DNA of 64,000 nucleotides from Brachyhypopomus gauderio (GCF_052324685.1 NC_135218.1:10531516-10595515); one strand, 5' to 3'; shown: positions 12,121 through 23,691, counted from the stretch's first letter. Made by a program: numbers and translations. The notes: generated by a model not told the origin, from the letters alone.

Positions 12121-12451
12121 TGTAACGCTCGGGTGAGGCGACAGACGAGACAGGAATCCTTGCTTTCGCTTTTCCAAACGTAACTTTTAATAAACACATA
12201 AAGCGCAATAGCGTACGGAGAACACATAAACATGCACACACAACGTGCAGACTCAGACAACGACGAGCGCAGGACACTGCGCAAACGCACATTAAGTAGA
12301 CAAACCACATAATCCCCACGTGATTATGAGACGAGCAACAGGTGAGACGAATCAGCACAGGACACAAACGCACCCACGGAGATCCACAGACGCAGACTAG
12401 AAAACGTAAACACACGCCCAAAAGGGAGAGGCCGGGGTCCTCAATGTGACA
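12121..12451. mobile_element. Solo LTR with 5-bp target duplication
   Basis: A 331-bp block starting TGTAACGCTC and ending TGTGACA, flanked by cttat at 12116-12120 and 12452-12456. TG...CA ends, a 5-bp duplication and no internal region define a solo LTR, which normally results from recombination between the two LTRs of a retroelement. It is the same family as 20818-21159 and the LTR parts at 5.0-6.5 kb (shared gtagacaaaccacat-type core and acacgcccaaaagg block). Confidence 0.88.
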
Positions 12452-12589
12452 CTTATTTGTTCTGTTATTCAATGTTCTATTTCTGAATAAAGACATGGAA
12501 ATTAACTGGTTTCCCCAATTCATCGATTCATCGCAAAATTCATCAGCCGATTAATCGATTTTTAAAATAATTGTTAGTTGCAGACCTAC

Positions 12590-14794
12590 TCCTCAGGTAG
12601 GTTGTGATGTGGAGGAGAAAGAAGAATTCTGGAGACAGATAGATGAAGTTGTTTTGCAGGTTCCTAAAGAGGAGAGACTGGTTATTGGAGCAGATTTAAA
12701 TGGACATGTTGGTGGAGGGAACAGTGGTGATGAGGAGGTGTTGGGTAGATATGGTGTTAAAGAAAGGAATATGGAAGGACAAATGGTGGTAGATTTTGCT
12801 AAAAGGATAAAGATGGCTATAATTAACACTTACGAAAGTGTTAATTATTTAAGAAAAAGGAAGAGCACAGGGTAACATATAAGAGTGGGGGAAGATGCAC
12901 ACAGGTCAACTATATCCTCTGTAGGAGACGAAACCTGAAAGAGGCTAGTGATTGCAAGGTGTTACCAGGGGAGAGTGTAGCTAAACAGCATAGGATGGTG
13001 ATATGTAGGATGGTTTTGGTGGTGAAGAAGAGGAAGAGAGTGAGAGCGGAACATAAGATCAGGTGGTGGAAGTTAAAGGATGAGGACTGTGGTGTAAAAT
13101 TCAGGGATGAGGTGAGGCAGGTACTGGGTAATGGTGGTGGTGTTCTGGATACCTGGGATGAGACTTCAAATGTAGTGAGGGATGTGGCTAGGAAGGTGTG
13201 ACCTCAGGACAGAGGTCAGAGGAAGATAGACAAGGACAAGGAGTCATGGTGGTGGAATGAGGAAGTTCAGGAAAGTTTGAGAGGAATCGGTTGGCTAAAA
13301 AGAATTGGGATTTTCAGCGAGATGAAGAAAGTAGACAGAGATACAAGGAGATGTGTCGCAAGGCAAAGAGAGCAGTAGCAGAAGCTAAAGAGAAGGCATA
13401 TAGCAAGCTGTATGAGAAGTTGGACACTAAGGAAGGGGAAAAGGATCTGTACAGATTGGCCAGACAGAGAAACCGTGATGGGCAGGATGTGCAGCAGGTT
13501 AGGATGATAAAGGATAAAGATGGAAATGTGTTGTCTGGTGAGGAGAGTGTCTTGGGAAGGTGGAAGGAGTATATTGAGGAACTGATGAATCATAATGAAG
13601 GAGAGGTAGAGATCTGTGAGCAGCAATATAGTTTCATGCCAGCTAAGTGCACCACAGATGCTATGTTTGCTTTGAGAGTGTTAATGGAGAAGTATAGGGA
13701 AGGACAGAAGGAGTTACATTGTGTGTTTGTTGACTTAGAGAAAGCTTATGATAGAATACCGAGACAGGAGCTGTGGTATTGTATGAGGAAGTCAGGAGTA
13801 GCAGAAAAGTATGTGAGGGTAGTGCAGGATATGTATGCGAACAGTGTGACAGCAGTGAGATGTGCGGTAGGAATGACAGATGGGTTTAAAGTGGGGGTAG
13901 GACTACATCAGGGATCAGCCCTGAGTCCCTTCCTGTTCGCAATTGTCATGGACAGACTGACGGACGATGTTAGGCAGGAGTCCCCTTGGACTATGATGTT
14001 TGCTGATGACATTGTGATATGTAGTGAGAGTAGGGAGCAGGTGGAGGTGAGCTTGGAAAGATGGAGACATGCTTTGGAGAGCAGGGGAATGAAAGTGAGC
14101 AGGAGTAAAACAGAGTACATGTGTGTGAATGAGAGGGCAGACAGTCGACAGGTCCAGTTACAAGGAGTTGATTTGGTGAAGGTTGACGAGTTTACCTACT
14201 TAGGGTCGAGGGTACATGGAGGAGTAATGGAGGAAGTGAAGGAGAGGTAAAGAAGAGAGTGCAGGCAGGGTAGGGTGGATGGCATAAAGTGTCTGGGGTG
14301 ATCTGTGATAGAAGGGTGTCGGCTAGAATGAAAGGAAAGATCTATAGGACAGTAGTGAGACCTGCTATGTTGTATGGACTGGAGACAGTGGCACTGAAAA
14401 GAGACAGGTGAGGGAGATGGAGGTGTCTGAGATTAAGATGTTGAGATTCTCATTTGGAGTGACGAGGAAGGATAGAATGAGAAATGAGTTTATTAGATGA
14501 TCAGCACATGTAGCATGTTTTGGAGATAAAGTTAGAGAAGTGTGATTGAGATGGTTTGGACATGTACAGAGGAGGGAGGAGAGGTATATTGGTAGGAGGG
14601 TCTTGAGGATGGAACTTCCAGGCAAGAGGAGGAGAGGTAGACCTAAGAGGAGGTTTATGGATGCAGTGGTAGAGCATATGAGAGTGTTTGGTGTGTCAGT
14701 GGAGGACACTCAGAACAGGGCCAGATGGAGGAGTTTGAGCCGTTGTGGCGACCCCTAAACGGGAATGGCCGAAAGAAGAAGAAGAACAAGAAGG
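12590..14794 (+). mobile_element. Decayed RTE-type LINE
   Basis: This is a LINE remnant. The endonuclease part is recognisable at 12609-12875 (VIGADLNGHVG, then FAKR), followed by a stop. Frame changes occur near 12875-13200. The reverse transcriptase part occupies 13291-14250, and further decayed C-terminal pieces run to 14758 (RWFGHVQRREERYIGRR, RRGRPKRRF). The 3' end carries the purine-rich ggccgaaagaagaagaagaa tail seen in fish RTE-type elements. Multiple breaks show that it is dead. Confidence 0.85.
13291..14250 (+). pseudogene. RTE-type reverse transcriptase fragment with internal deletion
   Basis: The 319-codon open frame carries RT motifs FVDLEKAYDRIPR (145-157), LHQGSALSPF (205-214) and catalytic FADD (237-240). 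At about residues 107-110 the frame jumps from the linker before the RT domain straight to CEQQYSFMP. In related elements roughly a hundred residues, including the first RT blocks, lie between these points, so an in-frame internal deletion is likely. The downstream thumb and C-terminal region is out of frame. It cannot encode an active enzyme. Confidence 0.8.
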
Positions 14795-14970
14795 AATTCA
14801 ATTTATACATATGAAAATTTACTTTACTCACAAGTACAAATTTAATTCTTACCAGTAAAAAGTATATGATAATTCATGACTTTTCAATTAATTTTTAATG
14901 GGGGAAACAACATATAAGAATTATTTTTTTATTAGCACAATTAAATTTTTTACATGTAATTATGATGTGG
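14795..14970. repeat. AT-rich repeat related to the palindrome centre
   Basis: This segment contains the same word order as 19900-20036 and 20620-20720: a ctagt/ccagt-aaaaa motif, tcatgacttttcaatt, then taatgggg-aaac and acatgtaa. It appears to be a dispersed copy of the AT-rich element lying at the middle of the big palindrome. Confidence 0.55.
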
Positions 14971-14972
14971 AA

Positions 14973-15288
14973 CACAGAGAGAAGGACGAAGCACCAAGTC
15001 CAGTCTTCCTTACAAACAGTACACGTTTATTTGAACAAAAGTGCAGACAGCGCACGTGAAACATCTAATGGTAGTCACAAATAAGACTCTGACAAAGACG
15101 AGCACGGGACACTGCACGAACGCACATTAAATGGACAAACCACATAAGCCCCGAGTGATCACGAGACGAGCCACGGGTGAGACCGATGAACACGTTCAGA
15201 CACAACCACACCCACGGAGATCCACAGACGCAGACGACTAGACGTAGACAACATAAACACACGCTCAAAGGGGAGGGTAGTAGCACGT
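14973..15288. mobile_element. Solo LTR, same family, edges decayed
   Basis: It begins near tgtggaacacagagag and shares the core acattaaatggacaaacc, the block acccacggagatccacaga and the 3' block acacgctcaaaggggagg with the 12121 LTR. The right end has lost the GTGACA terminus and no target duplication is evident. Confidence 0.65.
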
Positions 15289-15555
15289 CTTTAGTTTACA
15301 TCAAAGTAAATGACACAAATCGAACAGAAAAAGAAGAATAAGAATGCTGCATCACACTATATAAGCAAGTCTCTCAAGGCGTCGTGAGGGCAGACAGAGG
15401 AGGCGTCTCCAGCAGCACGGCTTAGATGTCATTCTCGTAATAATGCACATCAGTGCTGGACTGGATCTGTGGGTTAAAATAGCAGAGGAAAGCAACAAAA
15501 ACAAGAAATAGGTGCAGAGGCGTCGATAGGTGATTGAGAGCCAGGGAGGGATGTA

Positions 15556-15896
15556 GTGCGTGTGGGTGTGGGTGTGGGTGCGGGTGTGGGGGTGGATGTG
15601 GGTGTGGGTGCGGGTGTGGAGGTGGATGTGGGTGTGGGTGTGGGTGTGGGGGTGGGGGTGGATGTGGGTGTGGGTGTGGGTGCGGGTGTGGGTGCGGGTG
15701 TGGAGGTGGATGTGGGTGTGGGTGCGGGTGTGGGTGCGGGTGTGGGGGTGGGTGTGGGTGCGGGTGTGGGGGTGGATGTGGGTGTGGGTGCGGAGGTGGA
15801 TGTGGGTGTGGGTGTGGGTGTGGAGGTGGATGTGGGTGTGGGTGCGGGTGTGGAGGTGGATGTGGGTGTGGGTGTGGGGGTGGATGTGGGTGTGAG
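15556..15896. repeat. G-rich minisatellite (ggtgtg/ggtgcg)
   Basis: About 340 bp of imperfect gggtgtgggtgcgggtgt-type repeats, interrupted regularly by gaggtggatgtg. The sequence has no stop codon in several frames, so long Gly/Cys, Val/Gly, Trp/Val and His/Pro frames are artefacts of the repeat. The G-tract density would favour G-quadruplex formation. It abuts the left outer end of the large palindrome. Confidence 0.93.
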
Positions 15897-16139
15897 TGTC
15901 TACCTTGAGCCAAGGGGCTGGCTCACCGTGATAGTATACACAGCCCTTCACAATGCACATCAACAAAATGTCAACAGAATTTTACATCCCCACAATTCTT
16001 GTAATAACCTATTAGATCATAAAATATGTTAGAAAAACAGTTTCACTTCTCCAAATTGAATGAACTGACTAAATAAAGAATAAAACAGAAAACAATGTCT
16101 GAATAACAGCATGAAAAGTAAATCTATCACAGTAAATCT

Positions 16140-16145
16140 TTTATT
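16140..16145 (-). terminator. Candidate polyadenylation signal, left Ig gene
   Basis: AATAAA on the minus strand, at the position equivalent to the AATAAA at 23869-23874 in the right arm. Confidence 0.5.
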
Positions 16146-16390
16146 TGTCCGCACTAATGGCTGCTTCCCCATTTAAGGTCTTTCACAGCCAACAATAATG
16201 AAAGTGTTATAATTTTTAAATCTAAATGAAGCATTACGTAATGTGAGTTCATTCTTCAACTTAGGCAGCACATATAATGCAGACTTTAATGTATTAAATG
16301 AAACATCGACACATTTGATGTATTAAATTTAACAGATTAGTGTATGGTTGATGTATTTAATGTATTGACTCAGCCTCACGTGCTCTTATA

Positions 16391-16490
<100 letters not shown>

Positions 16491-16498
16491 GTGTTTAC

Positions 16499-19383
16499 CT
16501 GATCATGTTGCTCATGTTGCCCTCCTGTTCTGTCCTCCTCACCTTTCATCCTTCTTCTCTTACACCCTAAACATTGATCAGGCAACAGTGCATGTGGGAT
16601 TTGTGGGATTGGTGATTCCAAGCAGTTCATTATTCATAATGTGTCAATCATTGTTTCTGTGATCATGTGTGTTTGTACCTTTGTATATCCAGCAGGCTAC
16701 AATAGATACTCCCCCAGTTACGAACAAAATGGCACGATATTTGAGAACTGTTTTCAAAGGTGGATCTGTTAATAGTAATGTGATTCACATGAAATTCACA
16801 CTGAAAACAAAAATATATAAGATGCTTGTATACACATAGTGTGTGTTATAGAGTGTGTTACTGTGTAAACGAATTGCTGTAACAATAAAAAAATTACAAT
16901 ATGCAAACTGGACTTTAAATTCGATTAGGAAACGAATGTCCATTTAAGTATTTTGTTTTAGGTAGTGTTTTCCTGAATAATAATCTGATGTAGTATATTT
17001 TTATTGCATGTTTGGATTTATGGAATAAAAACACATGAAACTTTTTAACACTGCTATGTCTCTTACATACCATGAAACTACATGTCATATCTGTTTTACA
17101 AAACATATGGCATTGCTAAATGTCCAAAAATGCTATACCTTGAACAGTAAGTCTGAATTTTTTGTATGTTTTAGAATCCACCTCACAACTGTATTCTGCC
17201 TGATCTTCTGCAGTCACTTCATTTACTACTAGAGTCCTGTATTTTCTTATCTGTACTTTTTTGCTGTGGTAATCTGCATTATTCTCATTTATAGGCCCAT
17301 AAGGTCCAGTCCAGGTGATTGTTTTGTTTTTAGCCTGTAAATTAGTGTCATAGCAATAGAAAATGGCTGACTGTTTTACTGGAGTTATGACTTCATGTAT
17401 TTGTGCCATTTGGAAGCCTAAGAGAGGAAAACAGAACAAATAAATAAAATTACCATATTGTTACATAAACTTATGCAACCTTTATACAAACATATACAAA
17501 ATAGTTGTATACTTCACTTTTGCTACAGTGACCATTGGGATTAAACTCTGCTCTGATTGTAATGACTGCTATAGTGTTAACCTAATGAGACAAAAACTGA
17601 GCACCATCATTCTGTTTGGACCATCCAAAACTACATTGCGTGTTTGGATTTATGGAATAAAAACATATTGGATTTTTTACATCCTCCTATGTCTCTTACA
17701 TACCATGAAACTACATGACATATCTGTTTTACAAAACATATGGCATTGCTAAATGTCCAAAAATGCTATACCTTGAACAGTAAGTCTGAATTTTTTGTAT
17801 GTTTTAGAATCCACCTCACAACTGTATTCTGCCTGATCTTCTGTAGTCACTTCATTTACTACTAGAGTCCTGTATTTTCTTATATGTACTCTTCTGCTGT
17901 GGTAATCTGCATTATTCTCATTTATAGGACCATGAGGTCCAGTCCAGGTGATTTTTTTGTTTTTAGCCTCTAAGTCAGTGTCATAGCAATAGAAAACGGC
18001 TGACTGTTTTACTTGAGTTATGACTTCATGTATTTGTGACATTTGGAAGCCTAAGAGAGGAAAACAGAACAAATAAATAAAATTACCATATTGTTACATA
18101 AACCTATGCAACCTTTATATACAAACATATTGTATACTTCACTTTTGCTACAGTGACCATTGGGATTAAAAACTGCTCTGATTGTAATGACTGCTATAGT
18201 GTTAACTTAATGAGACCAAAACTGAGCACCATCATTCTGTTTGGACCACCCAAAACTGCATTGAATGTTTGGATTTATGGAATAAAAACATATTAGATTT
18301 TTTACACCCTGCTATGTCTCTTATATACCATGAAACTACATGACATATCTGTTTTACAAAACATGTGGCATTGATAAATGTCCAAAAATGCTATACCTTG
18401 AACAGTAAGTCTGAATTTTTTGTATGTTTTAGAATCCACCTCACAACTGTATTCTGCCTGATCTTCTGTAGTCACTTCGTTTATAATAAGAGTCCTGTAT
18501 TTTTTTATATGTACTCTTCTGCTGTGGTAATCTGCATTATTCTCATTTATAGGACCATGAGGTCCAGTCCAGGTGATTGTTTTGTTTTTAGCCTCTAAGT
18601 CAGTGTGATAGCAATAGAAAGTGGCTGACTGTTTTACTTGAGTTATGACTTCGTGTATTTTTGACATTTGGAAGCCTAAGAGAGGAAAACAGAACAAATA
18701 AATAAAATTACCATATTGGTACATAAACTTATGCAACTTTTATATACAAACATATACAAAATATTTGTATACTTCACTTTTGCTACAGTGACCATTGGGA
18801 TTAAACACTGCTCCAATTGTAATGACTGCTATAGTGTTAACTTAATGAGACCAAAACTGAGCACCGTCATTCTGTTTGGACCATCTAAAACTACAAAGGG
18901 CATTTTAAGAAACATGGCTTCTCTCACAACATAAATCAGACAATATGCCAAAATCTGAAGCCTTGTCCAAATGCAAAAACTGAATAAATGTTGTTCATTC
19001 AGTTGATTTGTGGAGTAATTGATTGTAATGTGAATGAGTGACACTCTGTGTAAATATGTAAGTACATTATTTGTTAGAACAGCTGATGGTTGAAATGGTT
19101 AGAGATTTGTTGTTTAGAACATTTGTATAGTGCTTTGGTTAAGACTCGTTGTCTACTGTATATGATCATGGTTGTCTACTGTATATAATCATGGTTGTCT
19201 ACTGTATATGATCGTGGTTGTCTACTGTATATGATCATGGTTGTCTACTGTATAAGATCATGGGTTGTTTACCTCAATATTTACTAATGTTTTAACTCAG
19301 AATTCTCAAGAAAGTGAGAAAAGTGATTTTAAAATCTTACCTGTATGGAAATGAAGCAGCAGCAGAAGCAAATATTTCCACAT
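16499..19383 (-). CDS. Ig-domain membrane receptor, three Ig exons, tail exon lost
   Basis: A small type I membrane receptor of unknown ligand, read as exons 19341-19383 (signal peptide, MWKYLLLLLLHFHTG), 18397-18675, 17772-18050 and 17139-17417 (three Ig exons of 93 codons each), 16679-16765 (transmembrane) and 16499-16566 (basic cytoplasmic CKRRRMKGEED). All junctions obey GT-AG and are phase 1, so any number of Ig exons can be joined in frame. Each Ig domain has Cys, Trp 14 residues later, and DQAEYSC with 55 residues between the cysteines. NKT glycosylation sites occur in the first and third; the middle has NKK. The membrane segment reads KYRAILFVTGGVSIVACW: an Arg replaces the Leu found in the right-hand gene. 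The tyrosine-motif exon of that gene is deleted here, so the true 3' coding end is unknown. Reading through the last donor would add a Cys-Val repeat tail and stop at 16376. The family was not identified. Confidence 0.82.
17118..18990 (-). repeat. Triplicated Ig-exon unit (about 630 bp)
   Basis: Three tandem units each hold one Ig exon plus flanking intron containing cttttgctacagtgaccatt and a tttggaccatcc-type block. Exon-to-exon offsets are 633 and 625 bp. The right arm has a single equivalent unit, so the expansion happened on this side or was lost on the other. Confidence 0.9.
19146..19264. repeat. Short minisatellite in intron 1, about 23-bp unit
   Basis: About five copies of ttgtctactgtatatgatca with a gg-containing join. 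The right arm has only about two copies (near 21725-21770). Confidence 0.88.
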
Positions 19384-19640
19384 TTTGGATGTCTGTGCCT
19401 GCCTGAAGAAGGGAGACATGGATGAAACAACAATCGTTGTTTAACTCACTAGAATGTGCATTCTTACTTCCTGAATAAATGTGATGATGATATAAAGGTC
19501 TAAACAGTAAAACTGACTTCATGGAACTTTTATGTAATCACTGATTCTCACTCAGGAAGTGAGCAATCCAAATGTCAAGCAAAGAATCTAGTTTCACATC
19601 TGTAAAGCTATTGCATTGTACAGGATTAGGCTAAAACTAT

Positions 19641-19683
19641 GTATATAAATAACCAGAGGAAAAAATTACGTTATTTTGATTGG
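19641..19683 (-). promoter_or_regulatory. Candidate promoter, left Ig gene
   Basis: On the minus strand a CCAAT pentamer (19683-19679) and a TATA-like tatatac/atttatata element (about 19650-19641) lie about 260-300 bp before the ATG. Both are kept at matching positions in the right arm (21308-21354). AGGAAGT (ETS-like) words also lie between this block and the ATG in both arms. No start site was determined. Confidence 0.4.
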
Positions 19684-20036
19684 TCAGGGTGATGTGACAG
19701 ATGTGACAGATCTATATGATGTGAGCTGTACTGGAAATAGTACAAGCCGTTTTAGCTTTAATTCTTATTTTCTCGATATCAGGAATTCAATGTAGCTATA
19801 CATGTGAAAATAAAATTTCCACTAGTACATATTTATCACTTTCCACTAGTACTTATTTATTATTGATATCATAAATTTAATAAAATCAAGGAAGAATATT
19901 TTTTACTAGTAAAAATGTAGTCCTTACATGTAAAAATTAAATTCATGATATCAAAAATGTTATTCTTACTAGTGAAAATTCATAACTTTTCCAATTTATT
20001 TTAATGGGGAAAACATTTTTACATGTAAGAATAAAA

Positions 20037-20096
20037 AACTAGACATAAACAACATAAACACACACCCAAAGGGGAGGGGTCAGGGGCTGCATGACA
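20037..20096. mobile_element. 3' fragment of the LTR family
   Basis: About 57 bp matching the last part of the 12121/20818 LTRs: agacataaacaacataaac, then acacccaaaggggagggg and an end close to gcatgaca. It is present only on the left side of the palindrome centre. Confidence 0.6.
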
Positions 20097-20265
20097 ATAA
20101 TAATTGTATTCTTACATGTAAAAAATTTGAAAAACTATTGTTTTTACCAGTAAGAAGCTAATTGTTACATGTAAAAATAAACTTTTTTCTAGTGAAAAAT
20201 CTTAATTGAAATGTTTTACTTGGAAGATTTACATTTTCAGTAGTATAAATCAATTAAATTCTTAC

Positions 20266-20547
20266 TGTCACGATACGGAGGCCCCCTGCTGGCCGCCTCC
20301 ATCCTCAGCGGCAGTAGATTTGTTGTTGGGTTGTTATTGCGTTGTGTTCGTCCCTCAGGTGGGCAGGGTCTATTAGGATCCCAACACCTGAGGGTCTATA
20401 TGTCTTGTCTTTGTACTAGTTGACTGCTGGTTGTGTCCTTCATTTAGATTGAGTGGCGGGTTTTATGTTGTGCACTTTCTTCATTAAGTCTCCCCTTTTC
20501 CCTGGTGTGATCGCTTCCTTTTTATTGTGCACTCCTCGCCCATCACA
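20266..20547 (+). mobile_element. Solo LTR-like element with 5-bp target duplication
   Basis: A 282-bp insert starting TGTCACGATACGG and ending CGCCCATCACA, flanked by cttac at 20261-20265 and 20548-20552. It is unrelated in sequence to the 12121 family. GC-rich against its AT-rich surroundings, it sits almost exactly at the palindrome centre. Confidence 0.82.
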
Positions 20548-20817
20548 CTTACTAGTAAAAATGAAATTATTGCTAGTATAAATAACATTTTTACATATAT
20601 GGATTAAATATTTACTGTAAAATATTCAATTCTTACATGTAAAAATGTTTTCCCCATTAAAATAAATTGGAAAAGTTATGAATTATCACATAGTAAGAAT
20701 AACATTTTTGATATCATGAATAAAATTTTTACATGTAAGGAGTACATTTTTACTAGTAAAAAATATTCTTCCTTGATTTAATTAAATTTATGATATCAAG
20801 AATAAATAAGTAATAGT

Positions 20818-21159
20818 TGTTACGTTGGGAGGAGGCAGGCCCGACGAGCAGGTACTTGAACACACAGACGTTTATTGGTGAACAACGAATAAAGTGCAGC
20901 GTGAATAGCACAAGCACTCTCATACATAACACTCACAACGGCACGAGCTTTAGACAAAGACGAGCACAAGACATTGCGCGAATACACATTAAATAGGTGC
21001 TGAACACATTCCCCAGTGATCACGAGACAAGTCACAGGTGAGACTACGAACACGCTCACAAACGACCCACACCCACAGAATTACAAACATGGACATAACT
21101 GCACGCAGACGACATAACGACACGCCCACAAGGAGGGGTATGGAGCTGTCACCGTGACA
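20818..21159. mobile_element. Solo LTR with 5-bp target duplication
   Basis: A 342-bp insert TGTTACG...GTGACA flanked by atagt at 20813-20817 and 21160-21164. It belongs to the same family as the 12121 LTR. The matching place in the left arm (about 19845-19862, aagtactagtgg in minus sense) has no insert and gives a natural empty site. Confidence 0.92.
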
Positions 21160-21307
21160 ATAGTGGAAAGTAATAAATTTGAACTAGTGGAAATTTAATT
21201 TTCACATGTATAAATTGAATTCCTGATATCAAGAATAAAAGCTAAAACAGCATATACTATTTCCAGTCACATCATATAGATCTGTCACATCTGTCACATC
21301 ACCCTGA

Positions 21308-21354
21308 CCAATCAAAATAACGTATTTTTTTCCTCTGGTTATTTATATATATAG
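21308..21354 (+). promoter_or_regulatory. Candidate promoter, right Ig gene
   Basis: CCAAT at 21308-21312 and a TATA-like tatatata at 21344-21351, about 260 bp before the ATG at 21611. The arrangement is mirrored in the left arm. ETS-type AGGAAGT words follow (near 21522). The position is inferred from conservation between the arms only. Confidence 0.4.
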
Positions 21355-21610
21355 TTTTAGCCGAATCCTGTACAATGCAATAGCTTTACAGATGTGAAAC
21401 TAGATTCTTTTCTTGACGTTTGTATTGTTCACTTCCTGAGTGAGAATCAGTGATTACATAAAAGTTTCATGATTCTGTCAGTTTTACTGTTTAGACCTTT
21501 ATATCATCATCACATTTATTCAGGAAGTAAGAATGCACATTCTAGTGAGTTAAACAACGATTGCTGTTTCATCCATGTCTCCCTTTTTCAGGCAGGCACA
21601 GACATCCAAA

Positions 21611-23262
21611 ATGTGGAAATATTTGCTTCTGCTGCTGCTTCATTTTCATACAGGTAAGATTTTTAAATTCACTTTTCTCACTTTCTTGAGAATTCTGAAT
21701 TAAAACATTAGTAGATATTGGAGTAAACAACCATGATCATATACAGTAGGCAACCATGATCATATACAACGATTCTTAACCAAATCGCTATACAAGTGCT
21801 CTAAACAACAAAGCTCTTTAACCATTTCTACTGTCAACTGTTCTAACAAATAATGTAATTACATATTTACACAGAGTGTCACTCATTCACATTACAATCA
21901 ATTACTCCACAAATCAACTGAATGAACAACATTTATTCAGTTTTTGCATTTGGACAAGGCTTCAGATGAGGCTTGTCTGAGATCAGCTAGTAGAATTTTC
22001 AAACTTTCAATTTGTTGCAAGGAGAAGACTGGCTTGTCCCCAAATACAGAGCACTCCACTAATCAAGAGGAGATTAACTAAAAGCATGAATCACTATTTC
22101 AACAACATATGGAGCAAGAAGTTATTGCATTCTTATGATTATTCTGATCTCAAGACATTTGGTATGTTGTCTGATTTATGTTGTGAGAGAGGCCATGTTT
22201 CTTAAAATGCCCTTTGTAGTTTTGGATGGTCCAAACAGAATGATGGTGCTCAGTTTTGGTCTCATTAGGTTAACACTATAGCAGTCATTACAATCAGAGC
22301 AGAGTTTAATCCCAATGGTCACTGTAGCAAAAGTGAAGTATACAAATATTTTGCATATGTTTGTATATAAAGGTTGCATAAGTTTAAGTAACAATATGGT
22401 AATTTTATTTATTTGTTCTGTTTTCATCTCTTAGGCTTCCAAATGTCACAAATACATGAAGTCATTCCAGTAAAAGAGCCAGCCATTTTCTATTGCTATG
22501 ACACTGACTTACAGGTTAAAAACAAAACAATCACCTGGACTGGACCTCATGGGCCTATAAATGAGAATAATGCAGATTACCACAGCAGAAGAGTACAGAT
22601 AAAAAAATACAGGACTCTAGTAGTAAAGGAAGTGACTACAGATGATCAGGGAGAATACAGTTGTGAGGTGGATTCTAAAACACACAAAAAATTCAGACTT
22701 ACTGTTCAAGGTATAGCATTTTTGGACATTTAGCAATGCCACATGTTTTGTAAAACAGATATGTCATGTAGTTTCATGGTATGTAAGAGACATAGGAGGA
22801 TGTAAAAAATTCAATATGTTTTTATTCCATAAATCCAAACATGCAATAAAAAAATATACTACATCAGATTATTATTCAGGAAAACACTATACAAACATCT
22901 TATATATTTTTGTTTTCAATGTAATGTCTTTTAATAAGCATTCATGTGAATCACATTACTATTAACAGATCGACCTTTGAAACCAGTTCTCAAATATCTT
23001 GCCATTTTCTTCGTAACTGTGGGAGTATCTGTTGTAGCCTGCTGGATATACAAAGGTACAAACACACATGAAACAATGATTGACACATGGATGTTTTAAT
23101 ATTTATGAATAATGAACTGCTTGGAATCACCGATCCCACAAGTCTTGGCTGTTGGTCACATGCACTGTTGCCTGATCAATGTTTAGGGTGTAAGAGAAGA
23201 AGGATGAAAGGTGAGGAGGACAGAACAGGAGGGCAACATGAGCAACATGATCAGGTAAACAC

Positions 23263-23312
<50 letters not shown>

Positions 23313-23334
23313 TGTGTGTGTGTGTGTGTGTGAG

Positions 23335-23390
<56 letters not shown>

Positions 23391-23691
23391 GTCTGTGTGT
23401 GTGAGTGTGTGTGAGTCAATACATTAAATACATCAATCATACACTAATCTGTTAAATTAAATACATCAAATGTGTATCAAATGTGTCGATGTTTCCTTTA
23501 AAAAATATCATCTGGATTTACTTCATGCTGAATCGTTATTTGCATTTCTACTTGTTTTCCCTTTTTCCATTTTTTAGAATGCTGGGTCACTGATATACTT
23601 AACTATAATGCATGATAAGCAGCCTGGGACAGTGCACATACCGTTATACTCCTATGACAAAACAGAGTACTCAGTACTGTCACTTAAATGA
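21611..23691 (+). CDS. Single-Ig membrane receptor with ITIM-like tail
   Basis: Five exons give 195 residues: 21611-21653 (signal peptide), 22435-22710 (one Ig domain of 92 codons), 22969-23055 (transmembrane), 23187-23254 (basic juxtamembrane CKRRRMKGEEDRTGG) and 23578-23691 (tail and stop). All introns are GT-AG; phases are 1,1,1,0. The Ig domain keeps Cys, Trp (ITWTG) and the GEYSC cysteine, plus an NKT glycosylation site. The membrane segment is KYLAIFFVTVGVSVVACW, without charge. The tail has LIYLTI, which fits the ITIM pattern, and TEYSVL, close to an ITSM/ITIM. Such motifs recruit SH2-domain phosphatases in known inhibitory receptors; here the role is inferred. The start ATG opens the hydrophobic leader. 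It lies head-to-head with its left-arm paralogue. I cannot assign it to a named fish receptor family. Confidence 0.85.
23265..23415. repeat. (GT)n microsatellite with an 18-G run
   Basis: GT repeat with a pure G run at 23374-23391. It lies in the intron before the tyrosine-motif exon. Confidence 0.96.

Noticed and set aside
15352-16032. Long open frames rich in His/Pro, Gly/Cys, Val/Gly or Trp/Val
   Set aside because: They are readings of the G-rich minisatellite at 15556-15896 in different frames and have no independent coding evidence.
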